Shown: positions 38,517-48,579 of the stretch, one piece after another
How the letters are laid out: every line of letters begins with the position of its first letter
Position numbering within the stretch: position 1 is the first letter of the stretch
Assembly: GCA_037975125.1 (NCBI GenBank)
Contig: CM075852.1
Location: 7,523,258-7,587,257 of the forward strand
Length of the DNA stretch: 64,000 nucleotides
Origin: Latrodectus hesperus
Taxonomy: Eukaryota; Arthropoda; Arachnida; Araneae; Theridiidae
Reading direction: 5' to 3'
The notes under the pieces: model-generated
Seen by the model: only the letters and a program-made list of their open reading frames with translations
Told to the model about the DNA's origin: nothing
The model's database searches: none
Translations under genes and position numbers: made by a program

Positions 38517-38823
38517 TGTAACAACCAATCGCCAGAGAAGCGAGTGACGTCACCCATGTGACTGCTTGCGTTATTGTGTAACCTAAAACCTTTTTTTTCA
38601 GTATGCATCCGGCACTCGCCGAGCAATGTTTTGATTTAGTTAAGAAATAAATATTTCAACTTCTGTTTTTCAAAGTCATTATTGATAATTTCTGTCTTCA
38701 ATTTAAATGTCGCGTAGATATTTCGGCCCATAATTTTATTATGTTACGTTGAAAAGAATTCCATTTTTATACATGATCGAGAAATCGAATTCGGAATTAT
38801 TCAAATTAAAACGAAACGTAACA
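38517..38823 (+). repeat. 5' LTR with CRE, CCAAT box and AATAAA
   Basis: 307 bases. A CCAAT box at 38,525-38,529 and a perfect palindromic CRE, TGACGTCA, at 38,545-38,552 mark a plausible U3 promoter. AAATAAATATTT near 38,645 supplies a poly(A) signal. CREB/ATF-type factors are known to bind this palindrome; whether they do so here is inference. Confidence 0.9.
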
Positions 38824-38827
38824 TAAG

Positions 38828-38845
38828 TGGCGCCCAACGTGGGGC
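38828..38845 (+). other. Primer-binding site complementary to tRNA-Lys
   Basis: TGGCGCCCAACGTGGGGC lies four bases after the 5' LTR. It is the complement of the 3' end of cytosolic tRNA-Lys(CUU) (GCCCCACGTTGGGCGCCA), matching over all 18 positions as I know that tRNA. This is where minus-strand DNA synthesis would start. Confidence 0.85.
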
Positions 38846-38876
38846 CTGAAGATTGAAATTAAAGTTTTACTGAAGA

Positions 38877-41800
38877 ATGGATTTGTTGAAACAGAAGAGA
38901 AAAGGGCTTCGAGCATCCTTTACAGTCTGCGGGAATAAAATTCAAGAAGAATTCCTGAAACCAGAAGTAGATAAGAATGTTATTTCGGTTTTATCCGCGC
39001 AGTTAGAAGACAAATTTCAAAGATTAGAAGTTTCTCAACAAGAAGTAGAAAACGAAATTTTAACTTCAAAAGATGCGGAACGGTTATATGAAGAAGATTT
39101 CATTACAGCAGAAGAATATCGTGATAGATATATTGAACTTTTTGAAAAATGCCGTAAAGTAACTATGAAAACGGAAGTCTCTCAAGATACCTCAAATAAG
39201 AAACAATTCAAGCTCCCGAAGTTAGAACTAAAGCGATTTTCCGGTGAGACTCGAGAATGGCTTGGTTTTTGGAGTCAGTTCTCCAAAATTGATGATGATG
39301 AGAAAATTCCACCAGAAGACAAGTTCCAGTATTTGCTACAGGCAATAGTGCCAGAATCGAAAGCAGCAAGATTAGTAGAAAGCTTCCCGCCAACAGCGGA
39401 TAACTATCCCAAAGTCATAGAACAGTTACAGGATCGCTTCGGGCGGAGTGATCTACTTGTACAAGTTTACGTCAGAGACTTGTTAACTATGGTAATGAGA
39501 AATGCCTCCTCAAACCGAACTAAAACGGATTTAGCTGTTCTTTACGATGAACTGGAATCAAAACTGCGCGCGCTGGACAGCCTAGGAAGAACCCAAGAAA
39601 AGTACGGGGACTTTTTAACTCCCCTTGTGGAATCGTGCTTGCCTGAGAGTGTCCTAATAGCTTGGGAAAGAAACCGAAGTACACTTGACGGAGGAGTACG
39701 TTCGTTAGAAAATTTGATGTCTTTTCTGAGACAAGAAGTTCAAGGACAAGAAATGGTTGTGCTCGCCCGTACCGGGTTTGGAGCTCCCCGAATCGACAAA
39801 CACAAGGAATCCCGTGAAGGGAATATTACTACAGCTGCCGCCCTTGTAAGTACATCCGAAACAGAAAATCAAGGTAAGAGGAATTTTGATTGTCTTTTTT
39901 GCAATAAGAAACACCCCAGCCAAGATTGTTTTGCTGCTAGAAAAATGCATTTAGATCAAAAGATTAAAATTCTTAGTCAGAAAGGGGCCTGTTACTCCTG
40001 TTTGAGAACAGGACATACCTCTAAAAATTGCAGGGCTAAGGTGAAGTGTTTTCATTGTAATAAAAATCACTGTACTCTTATGTGTTATTCAGATAAGGAG
40101 AACAGTCCTGCCAGTAAAAACGAAACTGTATCTACAACTGTATTGTCAAATAATTCTAGAGTAGAAAATGTTTATTTAATGACTCTTGTTGTTAAAGTTA
40201 TGAATCAAAAGAAACAGTGTTTAGTAAGAGCAGTCTTGGACACAGGATCCCAACGTTCTTACCTCAGTTCAGGAATAGTTAAACAATTAAAGTTAAAACC
40301 CAAAAGGTCATTATCTTTAATACATGGACTTTTTGGTGGTCAAGAAACGAAACCCTGTTCTCATGAAGTATACGATGTGAAAATTGCTAGTTTGAAAAAT
40401 GATTTTTCTTGTAAAATTGAGGTTTTATCTGAAAACAAAATTTGTGGTTTTGTTCCTAAACTGACTGATATGATGACTATTCATGAACTGAAAGAAAAAG
40501 GGATTATATTGAGTGATTTCGAAATCCCTAATTATGATATAAATCTTTTGATTGGATCCGATGTGGCAGGAATGTTGTTAACTGGTCATTCTGTGAAGTT
40601 AGAATCAAGTCTAGTTGCTATTGAAACCCGGCTGGGGTATACTGTTATTGGAAAGCAGAAATTAAATGATAATTATGATGTAAATAATGACTCTGTTTTA
40701 TGTGCTTTATCTTTGCATGCTAATAATTTATCTGTTAGTGAATTTTGGAATCTAGAAAATCTTGGTATATTAGATCCTTCTGAAAACAGAAACATAAATA
40801 TTGTACACTCTGAGTTATTAAAAGATTTTCAAGAGGGTTTGGAAATACTCCCTTCTGGTAGATACCAGTTAGGTTTGCCTTTTAAAACAGATACTTCAAG
40901 TTTGCCCGATAACAAGGAACTAACTTGGAATAGACACCAAAAAATGTGTAAACGATCAAAAGATAAAAAATTAATTAAGGATTACGAAATGGTGTTTAAG
41001 GAATGGGAGTGTCTTGATATAATTGAAAGGGTACCCCAAAATGAAATTATAAGCGACAGGCAGTGTCACTATTTACCACATAGGCCTATAGTCAAAAACG
41101 AAAGCACTACTACAAAATTAAGACCAGTCTTTGATGCCTCTAGTGGCAAGCCGTCCTTGAATGAACTTTTATATAAAGGGCCAAATCTCATTGAATTAAT
41201 CCCAGACCTGATTGACCGATTTCGTTCATATCCCATTGGCCTGTCTGCAGATATCGAAAAGGCTTTTTTGCAATTGTCTATTGCTCCAAGGTACAGAGAC
41301 TTTTTACGCTTTTTTTATCCGTGCGAAGATGAAATGGTCATTTATAGACACTGTAGAGTAGTTTTTGGGGTTACTTCCAGCCCTTTTCTCTTAGCAGCAT
41401 CCATCTCCCATTTGCTAAACAACACCTTTGTAGAAAACAACGAAATAATTGAAAAATTAAGAAAATCATTTTACGTAGACAATTGCCTTTCTGGTGTTTT
41501 CAATATCAAAGAACAAGAGCATTTTATTTTAACAGCTATAGAAGTACTTTCACGTGGATGTTTCAACTTGCGAGGGTGGGAGAGCAATGTCAAGTGTAAA
41601 TACATTACGAAAAGTTCTGGCACCACCAATGTTTTGGGAATTTTATGGAATTTGGACCGTGATACTTTGAAATGTAACTGTGATATAAAGGTTGATCCTT
41701 TTGTTTTAGAAGTAGGTGGGAAAATAACTAAGAGAGTAATTTTGGCTACGATTCAGAAGATTTTTGATCCCATTGGTTTATTGTCAGCGGCAATTTTACC

Positions 41801-44129
41801 CATAAAAATTAAATTGCAAGACATGTGGAAATTAAAACTATCCTGGGACTCTCCTTTACCCACTGAAGATCAGAATAGCTTTAAAAGATGGATTAATGAT
41901 CTACATTTACTAAATAATGTTGAAATAGCCCGCTATACAGAAATTAATGACTCGACACAAATGCATGTATTCATGGATGCTAGCAAAGTAGCTTATGCCG
42001 CTTGTGTTTTCCTTAGAACTATCACTTCCAATGGAGTAAAAATTTGTCTTTTAAGAGCTAAATCACGAGTAGCTCCTTTAAAACCTATCACCATCCCAAG
42101 ATTAGAGTTATTATCCTGCACCATTGGAGTAAGATTAGCTCATTCGATCAAAACGGCCCTGAATTTAAGTAACTTAAAAACAGTATTTTGGAGTGATTCA
42201 ATGGTATCACTATGGTGGATCCTGGAACATGGAGGTTGGACTGTCTTTGTCTCCAATCGAGTTAAAGAAATTAACCAATTGGCACCTAATGCCGAATGGA
42301 GACATGTCCCTGGAGTTTCCAATCCCGCCGACATTCTATCGCGAGGCTGCTCTATTCGTCAATTTTTGGACTCCCGTTGGTGGGAGGGTCCCGAGTGGCT
42401 CAAAGAACTACCAGAAAATTGGCCTGAGAATAAATTAGTGTACGAACCAACCAAAATCGAAGTGGAAAAAAGAATCGTTAAACTTTGTAACATTAATCTT
42501 AGTGATACAGAACCAGATTGGTATGCCCTCAGATTTTCTAGTTTCAATTCTATTCTACGAATGACTGGTTGGATGCTACGTTTTATCAGCAATGTACGAA
42601 AAAGAGGTTGTGAAAGGAATTACGGAAACCTTTCGCCCGAAGAAATAGAATCGGCAGAAAAAGTACTCATTCGTCTTGTACAGAGACATTTTTTCCCTCT
42701 TCCAAATAATTTAAAAAATCTTAATGCAGTTAAAGATGATGAAGGTATACTTCGAATTAAAACTCGAATAACAGAACGAATTGACGAACCTTCATTCCTA
42801 GCCCCTATTTTACTCCCTGATAAAAGCATTTTTACTCAAAGATTGATAGAACAATATCATATTAATCACTGTCATGCAGGTACCCAGATTTTATTAAATT
42901 TATTACGTTCAAATTACTGGATAGTTAAAGGGAGAAAAACAGTAAGGGGAGTAGTGAGAAAATGTATTCCTTGCCGACGCTTCAAATCTAAGCCTTTTGT
43001 TAGTGATCCAGTTACTCTACCAGCTGACAGAGTGAAAGATGCTTCTGTATTCGAAGTAATTGGACTTGATCTTGCTGGCCCCCTTTACATTAAACATAGA
43101 AACAAAGTATGGGTAGTATTATTCACCTGTGCCATTTATAGAGCGGTTCATCTTGAGTTGGTTTCTTCATTGTCCACAGAAGCCTTTTTAATGTCTTTGC
43201 GAAGGTTTATTGCCAGAAGAGGAAGACCACGTGTCATTTACTCCGACAACGGCACTAATTTCCATGGAGCTAATGAAGATTTTCGACTGTTGAATTGGGA
43301 GAAAATTACTCGAGAAACAGCCCTCCAACGTATTTCTTGGAAATTCAACCCTCCAACCGCGAGTTGGTGGGGTGGTTTTTGGGAAAGACTGATTAGAGTG
43401 GTTAAAGATCTTCTTAAAAGTACCCTCGGAAAGGCTGTACTTACATATGAAGAATTACTTACAGTACTCTCAGATTGTGAATCTGTTATAAATGCACGTC
43501 CACTCACATATCTTTCAGAGGACGTTGAAGATATAAAGCCTATAACACCAGCCATGTTCATGTTAAACGATCCCAAGATAAGGAGTGTAACCACAGATAT
43601 TGATGAAGTTGAAGCCAAGCATTTTCGAATCAGAATTAAACATCGGGCCAAAGTAACTGAGCAGTTAAAGCTGCGCTTTCGAAAGGAATACCTTGGTCAA
43701 CTTATACAGCGTCTAAACAGAAGGTGTTCAACTCCAAAAATACAAGTTGGAGAAATCGTGTTAATCGGAGACGACAATAAAAAACGTTTGAACTGGCCTC
43801 TTGCTAAAGTCATACAGTTGATTCCTGGCAAAGATGATATCGTCAGAACTGTGAAATTGAAAACACAATCCGGTGTTTTAGTGCGACCTATACAGAGGAT
43901 TTTTCCCCTAGAGATTTCAGCAACTACTGATAAAGAGGATGTCCCAACTACATCAAATGTGAGAAGAGATTCCTTTTCAGATGCTGAAGGAAATGATTTG
44001 TCACCGGTATCAGAAAATGACATTTCCAGTGATTCTCTAAGAACAATTTTGCTCAGTGATGATAAGGACTTACCCAAAACAACCAGAACTGGACGATTAG
44101 TGAAAATTCCTCAAAAACTAAATCTGTAA
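38877..44129 (+). CDS. BEL/Pao Gag-Pol polyprotein (1,750 aa)
   Basis: One uninterrupted ORF. Domains in order, with approximate residues: Gag-like DUF1759 region (113-260, KLPKLELKRFSGE); three zinc knuckles (339 CLFCNKKHPSQDC, 372 CYSCLRTGHTSKNC, 391 CFHCNKNHCTLMC); aspartic protease (D455 in VLDTGSQRSYLS); reverse transcriptase (from ~747, KLRPVFDAS; active site YVDN at 866-869, a variant seen in BEL/Pao in place of YVDD); RNase H (VFMDASK ~1031, WSDSM ~1105, ILSRG end); integrase zinc finger (H..H ~1330, CIPC ~1363); catalytic core DD-E (GLDLAGP, SDNGTNF, GGFWERL at about 1398, 1458, 1503); and the DUF5641 C-terminal domain. Size and order are normal for the family. All catalytic residues I can check are present. 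The start is the first ATG after the PBS, with no in-frame alternative ahead. Composition is richer in GC than the host flanks. Confidence 0.95.
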   Translation: MDLLKQKRKGLRASFTVCGNKIQEEFLKPEVDKNVISVLSAQLEDKFQRLEVSQQEVENEILTSKDAERLYEEDFITAEEYRDRYIELFEKCRKVTMKTEVSQDTSNKKQFKLPKLELKRFSGETREWLGFWSQFSKIDDDEKIPPEDKFQYLLQAIVPESKAARLVESFPPTADNYPKVIEQLQDRFGRSDLLVQVYVRDLLTMVMRNASSNRTKTDLAVLYDELESKLRALDSLGRTQEKYGDFLTPLVESCLPESVLIAWERNRSTLDGGVRSLENLMSFLRQEVQGQEMVVLARTGFGAPRIDKHKESREGNITTAAALVSTSETENQGKRNFDCLFCNKKHPSQDCFAARKMHLDQKIKILSQKGACYSCLRTGHTSKNCRAKVKCFHCNKNHCTLMCYSDKENSPASKNETVSTTVLSNNSRVENVYLMTLVVKVMNQKKQCLVRAVLDTGSQRSYLSSGIVKQLKLKPKRSLSLIHGLFGGQETKPCSHEVYDVKIASLKNDFSCKIEVLSENKICGFVPKLTDMMTIHELKEKGIILSDFEIPNYDINLLIGSDVAGMLLTGHSVKLESSLVAIETRLGYTVIGKQKLNDNYDVNNDSVLCALSLHANNLSVSEFWNLENLGILDPSENRNINIVHSELLKDFQEGLEILPSGRYQLGLPFKTDTSSLPDNKELTWNRHQKMCKRSKDKKLIKDYEMVFKEWECLDIIERVPQNEIISDRQCHYLPHRPIVKNESTTTKLRPVFDASSGKPSLNELLYKGPNLIELIPDLIDRFRSYPIGLSADIEKAFLQLSIAPRYRDFLRFFYPCEDEMVIYRHCRVVFGVTSSPFLLAASISHLLNNTFVENNEIIEKLRKSFYVDNCLSGVFNIKEQEHFILTAIEVLSRGCFNLRGWESNVKCKYITKSSGTTNVLGILWNLDRDTLKCNCDIKVDPFVLEVGGKITKRVILATIQKIFDPIGLLSAAILPIKIKLQDMWKLKLSWDSPLPTEDQNSFKRWINDLHLLNNVEIARYTEINDSTQMHVFMDASKVAYAACVFLRTITSNGVKICLLRAKSRVAPLKPITIPRLELLSCTIGVRLAHSIKTALNLSNLKTVFWSDSMVSLWWILEHGGWTVFVSNRVKEINQLAPNAEWRHVPGVSNPADILSRGCSIRQFLDSRWWEGPEWLKELPENWPENKLVYEPTKIEVEKRIVKLCNINLSDTEPDWYALRFSSFNSILRMTGWMLRFISNVRKRGCERNYGNLSPEEIESAEKVLIRLVQRHFFPLPNNLKNLNAVKDDEGILRIKTRITERIDEPSFLAPILLPDKSIFTQRLIEQYHINHCHAGTQILLNLLRSNYWIVKGRKTVRGVVRKCIPCRRFKSKPFVSDPVTLPADRVKDASVFEVIGLDLAGPLYIKHRNKVWVVLFTCAIYRAVHLELVSSLSTEAFLMSLRRFIARRGRPRVIYSDNGTNFHGANEDFRLLNWEKITRETALQRISWKFNPPTASWWGGFWERLIRVVKDLLKSTLGKAVLTYEELLTVLSDCESVINARPLTYLSEDVEDIKPITPAMFMLNDPKIRSVTTDIDEVEAKHFRIRIKHRAKVTEQLKLRFRKEYLGQLIQRLNRRCSTPKIQVGEIVLIGDDNKKRLNWPLAKVIQLIPGKDDIVRTVKLKTQSGVLVRPIQRIFPLEISATTDKEDVPTTSNVRRDSFSDAEGNDLSPVSENDISSDSLRTILLSDDKDLPKTTRTGRLVKIPQKLNL

Positions 44130-44185
44130 TCTTATAATTGTAACTAACTTTTTTCTTTTTCATTTAGGTTTTGTTTTCTCCCGAA

Positions 44186-44203
44186 ACAAAAGGTGGGAGG
44201 ATA
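44186..44203 (+). other. Polypurine tract of the BEL element
   Basis: ACAAAAGGTGGGAGGATA immediately precedes the 3' LTR, the expected place for the plus-strand primer. Confidence 0.8.
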
Positions 44204-44511
44204 TGTAACAACCAATCGCCAGAGAAGCGAGTGACGTCACCCATGTGACTGCTTGCGTTATTGTGTAACCTAAAACCTTTTTTTTTCAGTATGCATCCGG
44301 CACTCGCCGAGCAATGTTTTGATTTAGTTAAGAAATAAATATTTGAACTTCTGTTTTTCAAAGTCATTATTGATAATTTCTGTCTTCAATTTAAATGTCG
44401 CGTAGATATTTCGGCCCATAATTTTATTATGTTACGTTGAAAAGAATTCCATTTTTATACATGATCGAGAAATCGAATTCGGAATTATTCAAATTAAAAC
44501 GAAACGTAACA
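44204..44511 (+). repeat. 3' LTR
   Basis: 308 bases, near-identical to the 5' LTR (one substitution, one T-run indel). It contains the same CRE at 44,232-44,239 and AATAAA near 44,333, which would terminate the element's transcript. ACAAG target duplication follows. Confidence 0.9.
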
Positions 44512-44516
44512 ACAAG

Positions 44517-45608
44517 AATTAAGAATCCCTACCCTGAGAGAATTCTTCGCGAAAATAATGCATAACATGATTAAAAATATTGATAAAACTAATAACGAAA
44601 TAATAATTAGCCTTCCGTCCTATAATGACATAAGTACCCATAATAGATTCCGTCCTCGCTCATTGCTTAGATATTTCCCAATGTTTCCTCAACAGCCACC
44701 ATGAAATTAACTGCAAACTGAAAATTTTTCTTTGGTAACTACTTCTTTGTATGGAAAAAAAAAAGAGACTACTAAAGAGATAAAAGGAAAAATTTTTTGT
44801 TACATCTCATTCCATATGTGAAAAAGAAAACTATTAAAAATAAAAATGATGCAAAATGCATATATAAGTATGCATACTAAATGTATGTAAAAAAAGATAA
44901 TTTTTTTAAAATATATATGTAAATGTAAAGAAATAAAATATAAAAAAGATAAAGATATTGTATTGCAGACCAAGTTATACCTTGTATTATATTATTAACA
45001 ATTAAGAATTTATACACGTATTTAATTAAATAATACAAGACTTTTATTAAATTAAGAATTTATACATGCTATTATATTGTGTTATACCTTACACAATATT
45101 ATAGCGTAAATACCTTTACCTGTTCTTATGTAAATATTCTTATCTCTATCAATTTATTCCTTTACTATTTCCTTTATTATTCTACTAGTTTCATTTAATT
45201 TAAATATATATTTCTCATAAATAATAAATTAATCAACAATAGCTTTTTAAATTCTGAAATAAATTTTATGAAATAACCATAGTCCCGTCCATTAAAATTT
45301 CAAACTCATTTTAAGCCAGTCCGATTTAAATTATAGTTCACCAACCAAGAACCAGCTATCTAATGAGGGTAGAGGATCTCTAGATCCAGAGACTTCTTAA
45401 AACTGCCAGCCGGCAGCTACTTTTGAAACCCTCGAGAATTCAGCACCTTGGCGACAACGCTGAAAGACGCCAATAAAGTAGTTGCGCCAAACTGATGAAG
45501 TAAACATAAAAGAAAGGGTTGCATATGCATATTTATAACTACGCTTTCTAATGTGCTCATTATGTATGCTCATATAAGTAACTAATCATATGCTACCATT
45601 TTTCTAAT
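44517..45608 (+). promoter_or_regulatory. Intergenic stretch with a GC-richer patch, possible promoter
   Basis: Mostly AT-rich. At about 45,380-45,500 a GC-richer patch (CTGCCAGCCGGCAGC, CACCTTGGCGACAACGC, GACGCCAATAAAG, TTGCGCC) stands out. It lies 110-230 bases before a good ATG with a following donor (45,609). It could be the promoter of that candidate gene. It could also be the original upstream region of SVIP, now moved 6 kb away by the BEL insertion. Confidence 0.3.
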
Positions 45609-45709
45609 ATGGCAGAAAATATAAATGAAATTAATCTTTTAAGCGATGTAATTCTACCCAAGTTAAAAGAGAAGTATGGAGTTTGCATTGTCGGTGATAA
45701 GAAATCTTC
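45609..45709 (+). CDS. Candidate first coding exon, gene unrecognised
   Basis: ATGGCAG in a good start context opens a 33-codon frame reading MAENINEINLLSDVILPKLK and EKYGVCIVGDKKS. It ends in TCTTC|GTAAGA, a near-perfect donor. Ignoring the donor, a TAA follows at once, so it would have to splice. The helix then YGVC[IV]V pattern is faintly like the N-terminal edge of EGLN-type prolyl hydroxylases, but that is too weak to name. No downstream exon was found in the next few kb, where only repeats are seen. Confidence 0.3.
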
Positions 45710-45834
45710 GTAAGAAATCTTTAGTCACGTGTGAGATCTGCTTGATCTGCTATACCCCACAAACACATCCAAAGCTTCTTTCTTTAAAATTTCTGAAATA
45801 TTAGATTTGTCAGTACCATTTTTATGCATATGAG

Positions 45835-45985
45835 AGCATTTTATTTTAGTATAAAGTTATTTACCAAATTATTTGTGTTAATGTTTTATGGCAGTTTTTG
45901 GTTATATGGTAGTTATGGGTTTTAATTTTAGTATAAAGTTATTTACTAAATTATTTGTGTTAATGTTATATAACAGATCTGTTAA
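45835..45985. repeat. Tandem duplication of ~45 bases
   Basis: TTTAGTATAAAGTTATTTACCAAATTATTTGTGTTAATGTT occurs near 45,844 and again near 45,925 with one change (ACC to ACT). A 99-codon plus frame (45,888-46,187) overlaps the second copy and has no other support. Confidence 0.75.
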
Positions 45986-46189
45986 CTCTGTCAGGGATCT
46001 GTCAGGGAGATTACGAAAGAGTAAGCTTATGAAATACATCTTATTTAATTTTGTGAATATACCAATATTCACAATGCCCTTTATGAGTCCTAATTGTTAT
46101 AAGGGTTGTCTAAGTCAAGTTAAATGCTATGAAAGTGATAACAATAGTATCAATAAAGCAAATCAGTTTTTTCTTCGCAGAAAATAATA

Positions 46190-47540
46190 AAAAAACATTC
46201 AGTGAATATTATTTCAGCTAGACCCCTTTGGATGCAATAATTATTCAAAAGTTCAAAACGTAAAATAATTTCGTCGAAATTCTTGTGTTCTGAAATATTA
46301 TTTGACAGGCTATTTAATTTCCCATAAGATATAAAATCATTTTACTTAACAAACAATATTTCGTTAATAGTTTTAATTTCCTTTTATAATTAAAAATGTG
46401 AAAATTTAATCTTATTTTGACTACAATAATGCAGTAAAAAATTACTCGCAAAAAAAAGAAAATTTTATAAAAACTGATATGCTATTAATGAAAACTTGTA
46501 ATAATTTAAATGTGCATATAGCATTAGAAAAATCAGATTTTACTTAAGTTATTAAGAAGAAATATAGAAAGATCAGTTTCAGTTGTAATTGAGACTTTGC
46601 GAAATTATTATTCATCATCACAAAATAAAAATTAAAAAAAACCTTATATTTTTATCTCAGGATTTATTGTAGCCTTTTTGTTTAGTGTCGCCTTATACTC
46701 CTGGGAAAATTCCTACTGAAATGCGTTTCCTATTAGCGGTCCACTTTGTTCAATACTATAAAATATTGTGTCTACCAGACTAATTTTCAATGAATGCTGC
46801 CACTTTATAGCTGCTAAAAGTGTGAGAATCAATATTCGAATATATTTTCTAATTTTTATATTTTATCATTGTTTTGTTTTTAAAATTTATAAAATAATAA
46901 AAAACAATAAGAGAAGCGTATTATAACTTTAAAGCTTTTTAGTTCGAAAGTTGAATTTTGAATACTATAAAAGATTATTTCACATATAATTTACAGCATT
47001 TATAAGTGTGTAACAGGATTACATTAAAGGGTGCCAAATTTCAATTTGAACAAGGGTGCGTAATACCCACGCGGTGGCCCTGCAACAACGATCTTATATA
47101 ACGAAATGTAAACTATCCAGGATTGGCCCAATATAGACCGCCAGTATTGTACCTAGACAAAGTCGCGATTAGCCAATATAGGGTCAAACTATTCCGCTAC
47201 TTTGGTATTTGTATGTTGAAGTTACTAATCACATATTTTTTGGGATAGTATAAATATTTTCAACATTTCTTATTACTCAAACTCCAAGCCATTCAAATTT
47301 AAGATATTATTTCTAGTCGATGCAATGATGATGATGATGTTGTGTCCATAGAGTACGTGCAAAAGCCCTAAATGTCTCCGAAGCTGTCGAAGACAGCCCT
47401 GACGATATCTACAGCTTTATCTGTAAAAAGTATCTCAACAGGTGCCAATGCAATAAAACATTATTATGTAACATTTGAAGAGCTTATAATTTATCTCTAA
47501 GTTTTTTTATTCAACTTACACAAAACTTGACAAAACATGT
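46190..47540. other. Repeat-derived DNA without a gene
   Basis: AT-rich to about 46,980. Then 47,030-47,200 is GC-richer, with TTGGCCCAATATAG and TAGCCAATATAGGG blocks that resemble the TTGGCC-rich ends listed at 47,544. A (GAT)n run lies at about 47,323-47,340. No coding frame recognised. Confidence 0.4.
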
Positions 47541-47543
47541 ACA

Positions 47544-47720
47544 TGTTACAGCCAAAGCCCGAAGTTCAGCCAGTTCCTGAATTGGCCTGCCAAATCGAGA
47601 AGCAGCCAATATCGCCTCACAATGACCGGCCAATGTCCGATCTTTCCTGGACTTCGAGGCTTGGCCAGCCAGTTCGCGAAATAGCATGGGGCGATCAGCC
47701 AAAGTCAGAAGAAAAAGTCA
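47544..47720 (+). repeat. Left TTGGCC-rich terminal inverted repeat candidate
   Basis: Begins TGTTACAGCCAAAGCCCGAAGTTCAGCCAGTTCCTGAATTGGCC and continues with further GGCCAATRT blocks. The first 44 bases match the reverse complement of 56,985-57,028 at all but about five positions. GC is far above the flanks. The plus-strand open frame here (47,537-47,830) is a by-product of the GC-rich sequence. Confidence 0.65.
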
Positions 47721-48579
47721 TGAGCAAATTTTGGGTGTTTTTATACCGTAATGCTAATGATAATCACATTCTAGTTGTCACAGAGGAGTTTTCTGACGAA
47801 TTCGGCCCTCTTAGGCGCCCAAGATCGTAAATCGAAACGAAGGCCAAGGAGGTACGGTAGCTATAGGAGGCTGTAGTCTGAAGGGAGAAGTTTTAGTCAG
47901 TAAGGATCTCATAGTACCAGAAACTTCCTGTGTGGTCTCTTATGAAAATTTTCTCACCCTTGAAAAAATCAAACAAACAAACAAACCAAAAGATAATCAC
48001 ATTATCTACTCAATTAGTTTATTACAGAAAATTATCAGTATCACCACTTGTTACAACAAGATGACCTTGCTTTACTGAACCTTGGCTTTGGTTATGCCTT
48101 GGTTTTTCCTGAGCTATTTTCGATTCATGACACATGATCTTGAGTTCATTAATAACTTTTTCGCATTAAATTCCAGTTTAACTCAATGTTTTAAAGTTCC
48201 AATTTTAAAAGGATTCTGCTATTACTTCTTAATTTAAAACTATGAAATAATGATTTAATTTTTTTTATTATAGAAAAGCGAATATATATATTGTTTTATA
48301 TATAATACACAGAAGTGATTAACAGGAAAAAAAGGCTGAAAAATTCATTAATCTGTTGTTTTGAAAAGGCTCTTCCATTTGTCTAATTGAAGCACGCTTG
48401 GAGCACCTAGGATGGTGATAACATCCAATAGCTGGTATGCAACTTCTTCTGATCTTTGGCTTTTCAGAGCTCGCAATAATATGAACTTTGTTAAACGATC
48501 CTGGTAATTGAATGTAAACTTGAATTTGACGTCTGGGTTACTTTGCATGTCGATAAGATCTACCTGGCATCTTGATGTA

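Larger units (their letters stand above)
38517..44511 (+). mobile_element. Full-length BEL/Pao LTR retrotransposon
   Basis: Complete element: 5' LTR 38,517-38,823, primer-binding site, single gag-pol ORF, polypurine tract and 3' LTR 44,204-44,511. It is flanked on both sides by ACAAG (38,512-38,516 and 44,512-44,516), an intact 5-bp target duplication. The LTRs begin TGTAACAACC and end ACGTAACA. By eye they differ only by one C/G substitution (ATTTCAAC/ATTTGAAC) and one T in a T-run, which implies a very recent insertion. The ORF is uninterrupted, so the copy may be active or mobilisable. No env-like frame follows pol. It lies head to head with SVIP. Confidence 0.95.

Noticed and set aside
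39208..44077. Several minus-strand frames of 60-137 codons within the BEL element
   Set aside because: All are antisense to the continuous gag-pol frame and carry no recognisable motifs.
45888..46187. 99-codon plus-strand frame
   Set aside because: It overlaps a tandem duplication, has no splice or homology support, and its composition is that of the flanks.
47511..47830. Overlapping open frames on both strands near 47.6 kb
   Set aside because: They fall in the GC-rich TTGGCC repeat, where stops are scarce by composition; similar frames appear in the inverted copy at 56.8-57.0 kb.
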